A DNA stretch of 64,000 nucleotides, from NCBI GenBank assembly GCA_965220535.1, contig OZ244833.1:1364001-1428000 (forward strand), read 5' to 3'. Origin of the DNA: HK1 sp965220535. GTDB lineage: Bacteria; Pseudomonadota; Gammaproteobacteria; HK1. Shown here piece after piece: positions 16,832 to 26,543 of this stretch (the first letter of the stretch is position 1; every line of letters starts with the position of its first letter). The position numbers were made by a program, and so were the translations under genes. The notes below the pieces were generated by a model. The model worked only from the letters and a program-made list of their open reading frames with translations, did no database searches and had not been told where the DNA came from.

Positions 16832-18076
16832 CTAATCGGGGGCAAGGGGGTGGAGAGGAGCGGATATCTCCCCGGTATTCGGATCGACATCCTGACCGGG
16901 CAATAGCTCCACCCATCGATCCCCGATACGCACTCGAATCGCCGGATGCGGATCGGGGATCGCGATGGAATCCGATGGCAGGAGATCGACTTCCAACCGC
17001 TGCCCGTCAACCCAAATCCAGCGGGGAACGCCGGAGCGGGCGATGATTCCGCCGAAATGCAGGGGCGGAAGAGCCTCCGCTTCGACCGGGGGCTCGGCGA
17101 CCGGCGCCGCTTCCGGTTCAGGAGGATCGGGGGGATCGGGCGGGGGATCGCTCGATGCCGTGCTTTCTTCCACCGGCTCGGCAGCGACCGGATCGACCTT
17201 TCGGATCGCGGCCAAGCCCGCAAAAAGGCGTATCCGATCCAAGCGCTTGCGCTCCTCGGGGCTCGTCAGCAGCCGATCGAAAACGCTCGGCGGCAAAATC
17301 GGATCGGCAGCGGGATCGATACCCTCGGCAACGATGGTCGGAAGCGAAAAAGAACCGGCTTCGAATGCCGCTTGCCGCACTCCGGGCGGGCGCAATGCAA
17401 GATCCGGGGTCGGAATCACGACCTTTGTCCAGCGCAAGCGACAGGCGACTTCCAATAAAGGATCGGGGGCGACGGGCTGCCCTTGCCGGTCGCTATCGCC
17501 TGCCGGCGCCGGGGTCGAATCCGAAAGCGCCGGGCGCGCCACCTTGCAGCGCGTGACGCTCACCGGAAGACCGACCGACAACCGAAGCCGACGGAAAAAG
17601 GCGATCAGATCTTCCTCGTGGAGAAAGCCATGCTCCATCCCGGCATCGATTCGCTCGACCCTCACTCCTTGGCGATCCGGTCGGCGATCCGTCGCCCCTT
17701 CCTCCGCCTCGCCCGATCCCTCGCCCGATCCCTCGTCCCCGATCACCACCGGCGAAAGGATCAAGGGCTCCGATACCAAGGCGCGACGCATCCCTTCGAG
17801 CCACTCCCCTTCGCCTTGCGATTGGATCACCCCTGCGGCCTCGAGCCTGTGAAATGCCGACGCGAGGCGATCCTCCTCGGCCGCGCGAGCGACGAGCGCG
17901 GCATGCTCTTTGCGCAGATCGGCAAGCCGCACCTGTACCGTCGACAGCGACTGGCTCCGGCGATGGACATGCCAAGCGGCGCCCAAGGCCAGCGCGAGCG
18001 CCACCGACAGGCATAGCGAGGCCAATACCGATGACCGGCGCAGAAAGGGTCGGCGCCATTCACTTCGAGGGAGCAT
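16832..18076 (-). CDS. PilO/PilP-like (MshJ-MshK-like) inner-membrane assembly protein
   Basis: 414 aa. One membrane helix near the N terminus (SVLASLCLSVALALALGAAW), then a coiled-coil stretch (VQVRLADLRKEHAALVARAA), then a long periplasmic region. A proline-rich linker (DPPPDPPDPPEPEAAPVAEP) precedes a small C-terminal domain with FGGIIARSGVPRWIWVDGQ and VRIGDRWVELLPGQDV, which resembles MshK/PilP-type secretin-contact domains. The layout suggests a PilO-like plus PilP/MshK-like fusion bridging the inner-membrane platform and the secretin. The start overlaps the upstream gene by 17 bp. Assignment rests on topology and order, not on strong motifs. Confidence 0.6.
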   Translation of the reverse strand: MLPRSEWRRPFLRRSSVLASLCLSVALALALGAAWHVHRRSQSLSTVQVRLADLRKEHAALVARAAEEDRLASAFHRLEAAGVIQSQGEGEWLEGMRRALVSEPLILSPVVIGDEGSGEGSGEAEEGATDRRPDRQGVRVERIDAGMEHGFLHEEDLIAFFRRLRLSVGLPVSVTRCKVARPALSDSTPAPAGDSDRQGQPVAPDPLLEVACRLRWTKVVIPTPDLALRPPGVRQAAFEAGSFSLPTIVAEGIDPAADPILPPSVFDRLLTSPEERKRLDRIRLFAGLAAIRKVDPVAAEPVEESTASSDPPPDPPDPPEPEAAPVAEPPVEAEALPPLHFGGIIARSGVPRWIWVDGQRLEVDLLPSDSIAIPDPHPAIRVRIGDRWVELLPGQDVDPNTGEISAPLHPLAPD

Positions 18077-19934
18077 CGAAAACCATCCTCATCGAAAAAT
18101 CGACCTCGTGCGGCGCGGACGAAGAGCCGTAGCCTTCCCGAGAGCTCGAAGGGATATCGATCGCCTCGACGCCGCGGAAACGATCGTCTTGCGCCAGGGC
18201 GCGAGAAAAACGCCGGATCTCATCGGCCGCCGGACGAATATGGCCGCCGATAGGTCGCAGGCTCGCCCGCAGATTCACGATTCGCCGGGACTCGCCGATC
18301 GTTTGCGCGAAAGGGATGCGCTCGAACGCCTCCCCTTCCTCGGCCATGACCCCGACGGGGGGCTCCTCGAAACCCGACCACTCGTCGAAGGAATCACCTT
18401 CCCCTCGCGCGGCGGGGTCGAACCACTCGATGCTCGAGGGATGCAGATCGGGGAAATCGTTCAGCGCGGCGGCAAGAGCGACGAAGAGCGACTCCGCTCG
18501 AACGCTGCCGAGTTCGATCGCCTCGGCGGCGGCGACCGCGCGCCGAAGATCGGGCAAGGAAATACGAGAGGGCGTTCGATCTTCGGCGCGGATGCGCACC
18601 CCGAGGCTTCGGATGCGGTGGTCGACAGCGGCGATCTCGGCGTCGATCTCGCCCGCCCGCTGCCAAGCGAGTCCGCTCCAGGCCATCCCGGCGACGAGGA
18701 CGGCGGCCCCCGCCAGCCGCAAGGCGCGAGCCAAGCGAATACCGCGCCACAGACCCAGCATCCCCGGCGATGCATAGTGATTGGGGAAAGCGCCGCGAGC
18801 GGCGAGATGCGCAAAAAGAGCGTCCGTTTCGCCGCTCTCGACCTCGCCGGCCTCGACACCGCTGACCGGCGATATCGAAAGCGCATCGCCGTCTTTCCCG
18901 GAAAGCGCCCTTTCTCGGCCCGAGCCCCGCTTGGGCTCCGGGTAGAAGCTTGAAATACGAGGGCCCGACTCTTGGGCATCCAAAATCAGAGGGTTTTCCG
19001 GGGACGCAAGATCGTCGGCCCGAGGCTGCGAGCGCAACGCATCGGCCAGCGCTCTGCCGACCAACACCACGATCTCGATATCGCTGCCTTGCGCCCCCGA
19101 ATCGATCGGATCCGATCGTCGAAGGTGTCGAGCGAAGCGTTCGATTTCCTCCATCGCCCGCTGCCCCCGCAGCGAGGCATCGCCTTCGGGCAGGGCCGCC
19201 AAACGGCTCATCGCCAAACGCCCTTTTTTGAAAAAACTCTGGCGCAGGGCGAAACCCCCGCTTTCGCTGACCAAAAGCATCCTGTCGGCGACCGCCCCCG
19301 AGAGAGCCTTGTCCGCATCGATACCGGAAAACCTGCGCTTGATCGACACCAAGAGATCGGTCAATCCGGGCAAGCGAAGCAAGGCCTCGCTCGCCAAAGG
19401 CAACGACGACACCCCGATCAGCGGCACCTCGCATTCGCGGAGCCTTTCGAGCCAAGGGTCGAGGTATTCCGGACGCACGATGGCCGAGAACAGCACGATA
19501 TCGTCGCGGCGGCCGGGGGCGCCTCGGGCCGCATCGGAGCCGGTCGGATCCGCCCGCCCCCGACGACAAGCGTGGACATGGGAAGCGTCGGGGAAAAGCC
19601 GCCGAGCGCGCCGATCCAGCACCGAGCGGCGGGCGCGTCCGACGACATGAGGGGCGGTGTCGATACGAAAATCCTCCTCGACGAGATCGACCAATACATG
19701 GACCGGGGGTTTGGGGTCAGTCCGCCCTCCATCAAGGCGAAGGTGGCTTTGGAAAGCGGCCAAACCCTTCTCGGTATTCGCAAAGAAAAGCGCTTGCCCC
19801 TTCGATATCGATCTCCCGTCTCGGCCCTTCGGATCCCCCGATCCGTATAGACAGGCGCCTTGGGCGCGCACGATCAGCACCCGCGCTTTTTCGCGCCGAG
19901 AAAGGCGAGGTCGAAAGGGGCGGTTAAAAAGCAA
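18060..19934 (-). CDS. PilM-PilN/GspL-like (MshI-like) inner-membrane assembly protein
   Basis: 624 aa. The N-terminal 400 or so residues are cytoplasmic with GspL/PilM-like stretches (FLIGVSSLPLAS-type text reads PLIGVSSLPLASEALL; RMLLVSESGGFALRQ; EIERFARHLRR). A single membrane helix follows (LRLAGAAVLVAGMAWSGLAW), then a coiled coil and a PilN-like periplasmic part (LFVALAAALNDFPDLHPSSI). In most pili PilM and PilN are separate; here they seem joined, as in GspL. It starts with TTG overlapping the mshG-like gene's end by 11 bp; GTG starts inside are possible. A 7-8 residue arginine-rich patch near residues 85-120 is poorly conserved text and may be a non-homologous insert. Confidence 0.62.
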   Translation of the reverse strand: MLFNRPFRPRLSRREKARVLIVRAQGACLYGSGDPKGRDGRSISKGQALFFANTEKGLAAFQSHLRLDGGRTDPKPPVHVLVDLVEEDFRIDTAPHVVGRARRSVLDRRARRLFPDASHVHACRRGRADPTGSDAARGAPGRRDDIVLFSAIVRPEYLDPWLERLRECEVPLIGVSSLPLASEALLRLPGLTDLLVSIKRRFSGIDADKALSGAVADRMLLVSESGGFALRQSFFKKGRLAMSRLAALPEGDASLRGQRAMEEIERFARHLRRSDPIDSGAQGSDIEIVVLVGRALADALRSQPRADDLASPENPLILDAQESGPRISSFYPEPKRGSGRERALSGKDGDALSISPVSGVEAGEVESGETDALFAHLAARGAFPNHYASPGMLGLWRGIRLARALRLAGAAVLVAGMAWSGLAWQRAGEIDAEIAAVDHRIRSLGVRIRAEDRTPSRISLPDLRRAVAAAEAIELGSVRAESLFVALAAALNDFPDLHPSSIEWFDPAARGEGDSFDEWSGFEEPPVGVMAEEGEAFERIPFAQTIGESRRIVNLRASLRPIGGHIRPAADEIRRFSRALAQDDRFRGVEAIDIPSSSREGYGSSSAPHEVDFSMRMVFDAPSK

Positions 19935-21132
19935 TTCCGGCCACCATGTCGTAGATCGGGCCCATCACCGACAACACCACCCACAGCAACAGCCCCCCGA
20001 GAAAAAGCGTGCATAGCGGAGCGATGAGCGCCTGTACCCGTTCCACCGCCTCGCGCACATCCCGCTCGTAGAAATAGGCGATATTCGAAAGGGCGGTGTC
20101 GAGCCCGCCGGTGCTCTCGCCGACCCGCAACATGCGCAACACCAACGAGGGAAAAAAGCCGGTGTGGGCAAAACCCTCGCTGATGCTCGCGCCTTCGGAT
20201 ATTTGTCGAGCCGCCTCTCGCGCCGCACCCTCCAAGGCCCGGTTATCGAGCAAAGCCTCGCTGAGGCGGATACTTTCGAGAACCGGAATGCCGGCGGAGT
20301 ACATCAAGGCGAAGCAGTTGGCAAAGCGCGCGAGAACGAACTTGCGGCGCAAAGGCCCGAAAGGCCATAGGCGCAAGCGCAGGGCATCGAGACGCTCGTG
20401 GAAGGCCGGGGAAAGACGCGCCGCGATGCCGACCGACAAAGCGGGCAAAGCGAGCAGCGGCGTAAATCGCCACCATCGCTCGACGAAGGCGGACAAGGCG
20501 ATCAGCAGCCGGGTATGCAGCGGCAGTTCCTGCCCCATGGTCTCGATGAACCCGACGAGTCGAGGCACGAGATAGACCATCAAAAAGAGGAGCACCGCGC
20601 CCACCACCACCGCCACGAAGAGCGGGGGGAGCAGCAATTTGCGAAATTGCCGCGTCTGCTCGTCCTGCCAACGCAGGTTTTCGGTGATCCGCCGCAGGAT
20701 CGCCGGCAGATCGCCGCTCGATTCCCCGGCCCGCACGAGACTGACGGTCATCGAATCGAAGACCGCGGGATGGCGTTCCATCGACTGCGAGAGCCCGGCC
20801 CCGGCGTGGATGGCCTCGATCATGTCGGCCAAAACCTCGCGCAGGCGAAAGCCGCGCACGCTGTCGCGCAGCTCCGCGAGGGCTGCGGGCACCGGCACCG
20901 AAATCGACAGCAGCTGCTCCAAGTGGAAACAGAAGTGGATCAGCTGGCTGCGAGGAATACGGCGCGGGGCGAAGCGAAAGCTCTTGGCGAAGCGATCGAT
21001 GCTGCGACACTCGATCAGATCCAGTTCCATCCGCGCCAGGCGCGCTTCCAAATCCTTGGCGTTGGCCACGTCCATCCGGCCGCGGCGGATCGCGCCTTGC
21101 GCGTCCATCGCCCGATAGCGCATCAGGGGCAT
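19924..21132 (-). CDS. mshG: MSHA-type/type IV pilus inner-membrane platform protein (GspF/PilC/MshG family)
   Basis: 402 aa with two T2SF domains. The N terminus MPLMRYRAMDAQGAIRRGRM matches the FxYxAxDxxGxxxxG start of the family. Each half has the conserved helical bundle: FHLEQLLSISVPVPAALAEL with LVRAGESSGDLPAIL, and FANCFALMYSAGIPVLESIR with LRVGESTGGLDTAL. Three membrane segments are visible, the last near the C terminus. The protein is the platform that the ATPase turns during pilus assembly. Start 21132 overlaps the ATPase gene by 10 bp; a second in-frame ATG at 21123 is equally possible. Confidence 0.93.
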   Translation of the reverse strand: MPLMRYRAMDAQGAIRRGRMDVANAKDLEARLARMELDLIECRSIDRFAKSFRFAPRRIPRSQLIHFCFHLEQLLSISVPVPAALAELRDSVRGFRLREVLADMIEAIHAGAGLSQSMERHPAVFDSMTVSLVRAGESSGDLPAILRRITENLRWQDEQTRQFRKLLLPPLFVAVVVGAVLLFLMVYLVPRLVGFIETMGQELPLHTRLLIALSAFVERWWRFTPLLALPALSVGIAARLSPAFHERLDALRLRLWPFGPLRRKFVLARFANCFALMYSAGIPVLESIRLSEALLDNRALEGAAREAARQISEGASISEGFAHTGFFPSLVLRMLRVGESTGGLDTALSNIAYFYERDVREAVERVQALIAPLCTLFLGGLLLWVVLSVMGPIYDMVAGIAF

Positions 21133-23234
21133 CGATCCGGCCTTTCGGGGTTCGTCGTCGAAGGCGATCGATCCGCAGGCTCTTTCGAGAAAGAGCCTTT
21201 CGACCCCGGATCGACCATCCGCGAGACCTCCTCGATGGTCGAGGAGCCATCGGCGATCCTCCTTCTCGCATCGTCGGCGAGAGGGATGAAGCCCTTGCGG
21301 GCCGCCGCTTCGAGGAGCTCGCGAGGAGTCGCCCCGCGGGCCACGAGATCGCCGATCTCGTCGTCGAAGCGCAATACCTCGGTCAGCGCCATGCGCCCCC
21401 GGAAGCCTTGGTAGTCGCATTCGGGGCAGCCGACGGCCCGATAATTCCGCTGCCCCCGCACGACGTTTCGCTTCGTGTCCGAGTACACCGGGGCGGCATA
21501 ACGAAGGGCGTCGAAAGAAGAGCGGGAGCCGGCCTCGGCGGCAAGGTCGACAGACAACGAGAGGGGAGCGTCCACGGCGCAAGGTGGTGGGGGAGCCTCG
21601 ACTTCATCCGCCGGCACCCGACAGGAGGGGCATAGACGCCGCACGAGTCGTTGGGCCACGATGCCGATGATATTTCCCGCCATGGCTCCGGCGGATACCC
21701 CGATATCTCGCAGCCGCGGGATCGCGGCGAGCGCACTCGAACTATGGAGGGTCGAATAGACTTGATGGCCGGTCATCGCCGCCCGAAAGGCCATCGTCGC
21801 GGTATCGGTATCGCGAATCTCCCCGACGAGAATGATGTCGGGATCTTGGCGCATCAGGCTTCGCACCCCGTCGGCGAAACCGAATTTGATCGATTCGTTG
21901 ATCGATGTCTGGCGGATCCGGCTCATCGGATATTCGACCGGATCCTCGAGAGTCATGATATTGACTCCCTCGTGATCGAGATGAACCAGCATCGAGTAGA
22001 GCGTCGTGGTTTTGCCGCTGCCGGTCGGACCGGTGACCAAGATCACCCCGCTGGGGCGTTCCATCATGCGCCGAATTTCCGCCAAGGATTCGGCGGACAT
22101 ATCCAAAGCGTCCAACGAGACGATGCCGCGGCTGCGATCGAGCACTCGAAGGACGATATTCTCTCCGTAGGTAACGGGAAGGGAGGAAACCCGACAATCG
22201 ATTTCCCGCCCCCCGACCGAGAGGCTCATCCGCCCGTCTTGCGGAGCCCGCGTCTCGGCGATATTCATACCCGACATCACCTTGAGACGCACGGCGATCG
22301 ACGGCCAATATTCACGATGCAGGCTGCGCACTTGGCGCAAAACCCCGTCGATGCGATAGCGCACCCGCAAGAATCCCGCCTCCGGCTCGAAATGCACATC
22401 GGAGGCTTCTAGCCGCACCGCATCGAAAAGCAGCCCGTCCACCAAGCGCACGATCGGCCGGGTGTATTCGACGCCCTCGGCTTCGCTGCCGATCCCGGTG
22501 GAGCCATCTTGCTCCAGCTCGTCCAAAATCCCGGTGATCGACAAATCCTGATCGCAATTGCGATCGATGAACTCCTCGATATCCGCACGACTGGCCAATA
22601 GCGGAGCGATCTCCACCCCCTCCCCGATCAGGGAGCGGATATGGTCCAACGCGATCACGTCGAAGGGGTCGGCCATCGCCACCCGCAAAAGGGCCGGGGT
22701 TCTCTTTTCGTCGAGGGTCAGGCCGACGGCGAGGAAGCGCCGCGCCACCTGCACGGGGATCGTCTGGGCCGCCCGGGCATCGGCGATCGTTCGCGCGAGA
22801 TCGACGCTTTCGACACCCAAAGCCCCGCCCAGAACATCGCGCAAAATGGATCCGGTGACGAAGCCTAGGCGAATCAGAATGTCCTCGAGGCTGCCCCCCT
22901 GCTGCCGTTGCTCGGTGAGGGCGATGGCGATCTGATCCTCGCTGACCGCCCCCGATTCGACCAGCAGGGATTCGACGGCAGAGGAACGATCCGGCAAGCC
23001 TCGCCCACGCCTTCCTCGCTCCCGTCTCCGAGGCGAGGGACAAGGCGAGAAAGCCGCTTTCGACCCGAAAGCGGCGGGGATTTCTCCTTTGTCTTTGGCG
23101 GGCGACGATCCGAGCGCAAGCGCATCTTTCGATCCCCGCGACCCCCTCGCCCTTGTCCGTCCGGCGCCGGAGCCCTCGGGGATGAAAGCCCCGGGGCCGA
23201 CTTCGGACTCTTCCGGACGATTCGAGGCCATCAT
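21123..23234 (-). CDS. mshE: MSHA-type pilus assembly ATPase (GspE/PilB/MshE family)
   Basis: 703 aa. About 90 low-complexity residues lead into an MshEN-like domain (LLVESGAVSEDQIAIALTEQ, then a second half GGSLEDILIRLGFVTGSILR), the c-di-GMP-binding fold of MshE-type ATPases, though the motif is only partly kept. The motor core follows: VHFEPEAGFLRVRYRIDGVL, Walker A GPTGSGKTTTLYS, Asp box TLEDPVEYPMSRIRQTSINE, Walker B RQDPDIILVGEIRDTDTA and His box GHQVYSTLHSS. The zinc tetracysteine (CPSC and CPEC) has 64 residues between pairs, longer than usual. Start chosen at 23234, overlapping the upstream stop in ATGA. It powers pilus extension from the cytoplasmic face. Confidence 0.92.
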   Translation of the reverse strand: MMASNRPEESEVGPGAFIPEGSGAGRTRARGSRGSKDALALGSSPAKDKGEIPAAFGSKAAFSPCPSPRRRERGRRGRGLPDRSSAVESLLVESGAVSEDQIAIALTEQRQQGGSLEDILIRLGFVTGSILRDVLGGALGVESVDLARTIADARAAQTIPVQVARRFLAVGLTLDEKRTPALLRVAMADPFDVIALDHIRSLIGEGVEIAPLLASRADIEEFIDRNCDQDLSITGILDELEQDGSTGIGSEAEGVEYTRPIVRLVDGLLFDAVRLEASDVHFEPEAGFLRVRYRIDGVLRQVRSLHREYWPSIAVRLKVMSGMNIAETRAPQDGRMSLSVGGREIDCRVSSLPVTYGENIVLRVLDRSRGIVSLDALDMSAESLAEIRRMMERPSGVILVTGPTGSGKTTTLYSMLVHLDHEGVNIMTLEDPVEYPMSRIRQTSINESIKFGFADGVRSLMRQDPDIILVGEIRDTDTATMAFRAAMTGHQVYSTLHSSSALAAIPRLRDIGVSAGAMAGNIIGIVAQRLVRRLCPSCRVPADEVEAPPPPCAVDAPLSLSVDLAAEAGSRSSFDALRYAAPVYSDTKRNVVRGQRNYRAVGCPECDYQGFRGRMALTEVLRFDDEIGDLVARGATPRELLEAAARKGFIPLADDARRRIADGSSTIEEVSRMVDPGSKGSFSKEPADRSPSTTNPERPDRCP

Positions 23235-25972
23235 GGCGAGCGAGCCTCCATCGCCGGGGAGGCCGCAAGCGCCCTCACCCTCGCCTCGGCGCGCTGCGGA
23301 TCGAAAGCGGGTGGCGATATCCAAGAGTGCGCCAGCGCCTTGCGATAGAAGGCGAGGGCCTCGGCGGGATCGCCGCGATGCTCGGCGGCGACCGCCAGAT
23401 TGAACAGAGGATCGGGGCTGCCCGGCGCCGCGCGACGAGCGAGCGCATATTCGAACGCCGCCTCTTCCCAGCGCTCCCGACGGGCGAGGAGATTGCCCAG
23501 CGCGACCCGCAACCAAGCGCTTTGCGCCGGCGTCGCGCGAGAGGAATCGCCGGAATGCTCGAGACCTCCCGAATCGGCATCCGAATCGGTATCCGGCAAC
23601 GAAGGAAGCCTCGATCCCGAGAGGCGCAGGAACTGCCTCAAATCCCGCTCGCGCTCCGCAATATCCCGCTCTTCGTCCAAAACCGTGCTCATGAGGCGAG
23701 CGACTTCGTGATCGGGGTCGATATCGAGCAAGCGCCGATACCTGCGATAAGCCAGATCCGGCCTTCCGGCTCGCAAAGCCACGACCCCGAGACCGGCAAG
23801 AGCCGCCGCCGGCCGCTGCTTCGAGATATCCCGGTAAGCGCTTTCCGCGCTCGGGAGATCCGCTCGCCTTAGCGCCTTGCGGGCGAAGCGAATCCGCTCG
23901 TCGATCGAGAAATGACGCGGCGATCGATGCCACGGAAGATCACCGGCCCGGCCCTCCTTCCCCGCCCTCTTGGAAGGGGACTTGCCGCCCAAGCTCGCGG
24001 CGAAGGGATCGCCGAGCGAGAAAAGCGATGCCCTTTCGAATCCCTCATCCGACGATCGCGTTTTGTCCGATTGAGCGTCGTCGGATCGAGCATTCGAATC
24101 CCCGACGACGATCGGGCGCAGAAAAACCAACAATTCGGTCTTGATCTCGCTTCGATCCCGATAGCGAAATGCGGGCCCCACAAGGGGCAAACGGGAAATC
24201 AGAGGAACCCCTTCGCGCTCGTCTTGATACTTATCCTGCATCAGCCCCCCGAGCACGGCGATCTCCCCGCTTTTCAGCCGCAGCACCGACTCGATCTCGC
24301 GCACCGCGATTTCCGGGATACGGCTCGTCACCCCGGCCAATGCGAGTTCCGGATTCGGATCGACGACGAAGCCGACTTCCCGGGTGAGGGTGGGACGGAT
24401 CTTGAGGATCACCTCATCCGACGAGGAGACCGTGGGAGTTACCAGCAGGATCAAGCCGACGGGGATCGTGTGCAGATTCGTACGGACATAACGTTCGACG
24501 ACCTTGTCGGTGGTCGAAACATCGACATCGGAAGTGAAAAAGGCGCGGTTTTTCGCGATCTTGACGATGGCGGTGTGGTTGTTCAAAGCCATGACCACCG
24601 GGGTCGAAAGAACCCGCACCTCCCCGAATTCCTCGAGGAGGCGGATCGAGACCCCGAGGTCGGGCAATGCGATGCCGGTGAAGGGGGCGGAACCCAAACG
24701 GCCGCCGATCAGCCGCGATTCGATGCCGATACGACTGAAAAGACGATTGAAATCCACCCCGCCGCGAAAGCGATCGTCGAGATCGACCTCGACGATCGTC
24801 GCCTCGATCAACACCTGGCGCTTGGCGCTGCCGATCGCCTGCTGCAAAAAACTCTCGATCTCGCCATGCACGGCGGAACGCGCCCGCACCGCGAGGGTTC
24901 CCGCCTCGCGGTTGACGATGACGTTGGTTTCGCCGTCGAGGGGCTCGCCGACCATCGCCTGCACCGATTCTTCCAAGCGCTCCCAAAAACGATGCTCGGT
25001 ACGGGTGACGATGCTGGCCGAGGAGCTGTTCTCGCGACCGGCGGGCGAGCCGATATCGCTTTCGACCCTCGTGCCCGCCTCGTTGACGATCTCCACATCG
25101 AGATTCAACGGGACGTAATCGATCGGATAGCTGCGTAAAAGGGGCTTATCCGTATAAACCGAAAAGCCCCTTTCGAGACGATCGATACGCAGCGATGCCC
25201 GGCGCGCGATACGATCGAGCAAGGCGTCCAAAGGAGCGTCGACGGCGTTGATCGTGATCTTCTTCTTGCGCTCCTCCTCGCCGAGGGAAATATCGATATC
25301 GAGCCCGGAATCCCTCGCCAAGGCGAAGAGCAACTCGCCCACCGGCACATCCTCCACCGCCACCGACCAAGTGTCGAACGCCTCCTTCGCCGCCCTCGAG
25401 GGCGAGGGCAAGGGCAAGGGCGGAGGCATCGAAACCGGCGCCGGGATAGCATCGCTCTCGACCCCGCTCTCGGCCCGCTCGAAAAGCGCTTGCGCGAGGG
25501 CGAGCGCTGCGAGGGAACTTGCGGCATCGGGCGTCGAAGCATCGGGCGTCGAAGCATCGGGCGTCGAAGCATCGGGCGTCGAAGCGACGGGCTCGCGATC
25601 CGAGGTCGGGGCTTTCGCTACCCCCGCTAAAGTCTCGGTCACCGATTCCGCCACCGGCAAGGGCGCTCGATTCACTCCGGTACAAGCGCTCATCAGCCCG
25701 ACCGACAACAAGGACAGGAATAACATGCCCGCCGTCGAAAAGACCCTTCGCCCCGAGGGAATTCCGGCCTGGCAAAAGACGCCGAACGCTCCTTTGCCCC
25801 TTTCGACGGCGCCTTGAACCCGCTTGCGAGCCCGAACGCGATCGGCGAGCGTCGTTTTTCCGGGGGAATGCCTCTCGGCAGGGGATCCGCTCGGCGCTCC
25901 GATCGTTTCCCTTCGCTCCGCGGTCCACGGAAGCCTCGGGGGCGATGGAGGATTCGTATTCTCGATGCACAT
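23231..25972 (-). CDS. mshL: MshL-like secretin fused to a C-terminal TPR domain (MshL-MshN-like)
   Basis: 913 aa. A lipoprotein signal is visible well inside the frame (MLFLSLLSVGLMSAC, cysteine about residue 97). Next is a PDAST repeat, then a secretin N-terminal domain (VPVGELLFALARDSGLDIDI), N1-like region, and the secretin barrel with VLSTPVVMALNNHTAIVKI, ILLVTPTVSSSDEVILKIRP and GGLMQDKYQDEREGVPLISR up to TELLVFLRPIVV. From about residue 660 to the end run TPR-type helices (LAGLGVVALRAGRPDLAYRR; WLRVALGNLLARRERWEEAA; LFNLAVAAEHRGDPAEALAF). In known MSHA loci MshL and MshN are separate with MshM between. ATG 25972 was chosen because AGAAGG lies six bases upstream, but the lipobox suggests translation may start later. 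Confidence 0.85.
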   Translation of the reverse strand: MCIENTNPPSPPRLPWTAERRETIGAPSGSPAERHSPGKTTLADRVRARKRVQGAVERGKGAFGVFCQAGIPSGRRVFSTAGMLFLSLLSVGLMSACTGVNRAPLPVAESVTETLAGVAKAPTSDREPVASTPDASTPDASTPDASTPDAASSLAALALAQALFERAESGVESDAIPAPVSMPPPLPLPSPSRAAKEAFDTWSVAVEDVPVGELLFALARDSGLDIDISLGEEERKKKITINAVDAPLDALLDRIARRASLRIDRLERGFSVYTDKPLLRSYPIDYVPLNLDVEIVNEAGTRVESDIGSPAGRENSSSASIVTRTEHRFWERLEESVQAMVGEPLDGETNVIVNREAGTLAVRARSAVHGEIESFLQQAIGSAKRQVLIEATIVEVDLDDRFRGGVDFNRLFSRIGIESRLIGGRLGSAPFTGIALPDLGVSIRLLEEFGEVRVLSTPVVMALNNHTAIVKIAKNRAFFTSDVDVSTTDKVVERYVRTNLHTIPVGLILLVTPTVSSSDEVILKIRPTLTREVGFVVDPNPELALAGVTSRIPEIAVREIESVLRLKSGEIAVLGGLMQDKYQDEREGVPLISRLPLVGPAFRYRDRSEIKTELLVFLRPIVVGDSNARSDDAQSDKTRSSDEGFERASLFSLGDPFAASLGGKSPSKRAGKEGRAGDLPWHRSPRHFSIDERIRFARKALRRADLPSAESAYRDISKQRPAAALAGLGVVALRAGRPDLAYRRYRRLLDIDPDHEVARLMSTVLDEERDIAERERDLRQFLRLSGSRLPSLPDTDSDADSGGLEHSGDSSRATPAQSAWLRVALGNLLARRERWEEAAFEYALARRAAPGSPDPLFNLAVAAEHRGDPAEALAFYRKALAHSWISPPAFDPQRAEARVRALAASPAMEARSP
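25524..25583. repeat. 15-bp tandem repeat in the secretin gene
   Basis: Four identical units GCATCGGGCGTCGAA, giving PDAST five-residue repeats in the mature N terminus of the secretin. The unit keeps the frame. Confidence 0.95.
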
Positions 25973-26482
25973 GGTTCGCCTTCTCGTCGTCGCTAGGCTT
26001 GCATCCGCATCATCAAACGAAAAAGAAGGGATAGGGTGTTCCGTCATTCCCCTGTCGTGTAAGCGAAAGTCCCGTCTCAGCGGCGAATAAAGGGAAGATT
26101 CTTAAGATCCAAAGGTTTTTTCGCACCCCCACAGCGACCACGAGGCGGTCACGAGGCGGCCACGAGAACGCGCCGAAATGCGCCGGGTTCGTCGGCGAGT
26201 CTTTGTTCTCGAAAGAAAAATCGCGCAAGGCCCGGCCTCTTGGGCAAAGAGGCAAAGCGATGCGAGAACGACAAGGGGATCGAGCGGAGAAGGGAGCCTT
26301 CGAAAAAACGCCGGCGATCGAAACCGTTTTTCGATGGCGGGCTCGAAACAGCCTTCGCCCCGGTGCCCCTAGTCACCCCTAGTCGGCGGCGAGGGAGCGA
26401 CAACGAGCGGATCCGGCACCGCCTGCGCTTCGTAAAAACGAAGGATCGAAAAAGCGAAGGATTGGTTCGGATTCCCCCGCCG
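25973..26482. other. Spacer upstream of the pilus operon
   Basis: About 500 bp between the pilus operon start and IS copy 2. No gene is supported; the operon promoter should lie here but no clear -35/-10 pair stands out. Confidence 0.5.
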
Positions 26483-26543
26483 GGGAGTTATTCGAGACAC
26501 TTCTCAAGATTTGGTCATAGCGGATATAAGGAGTGCCTTCACG

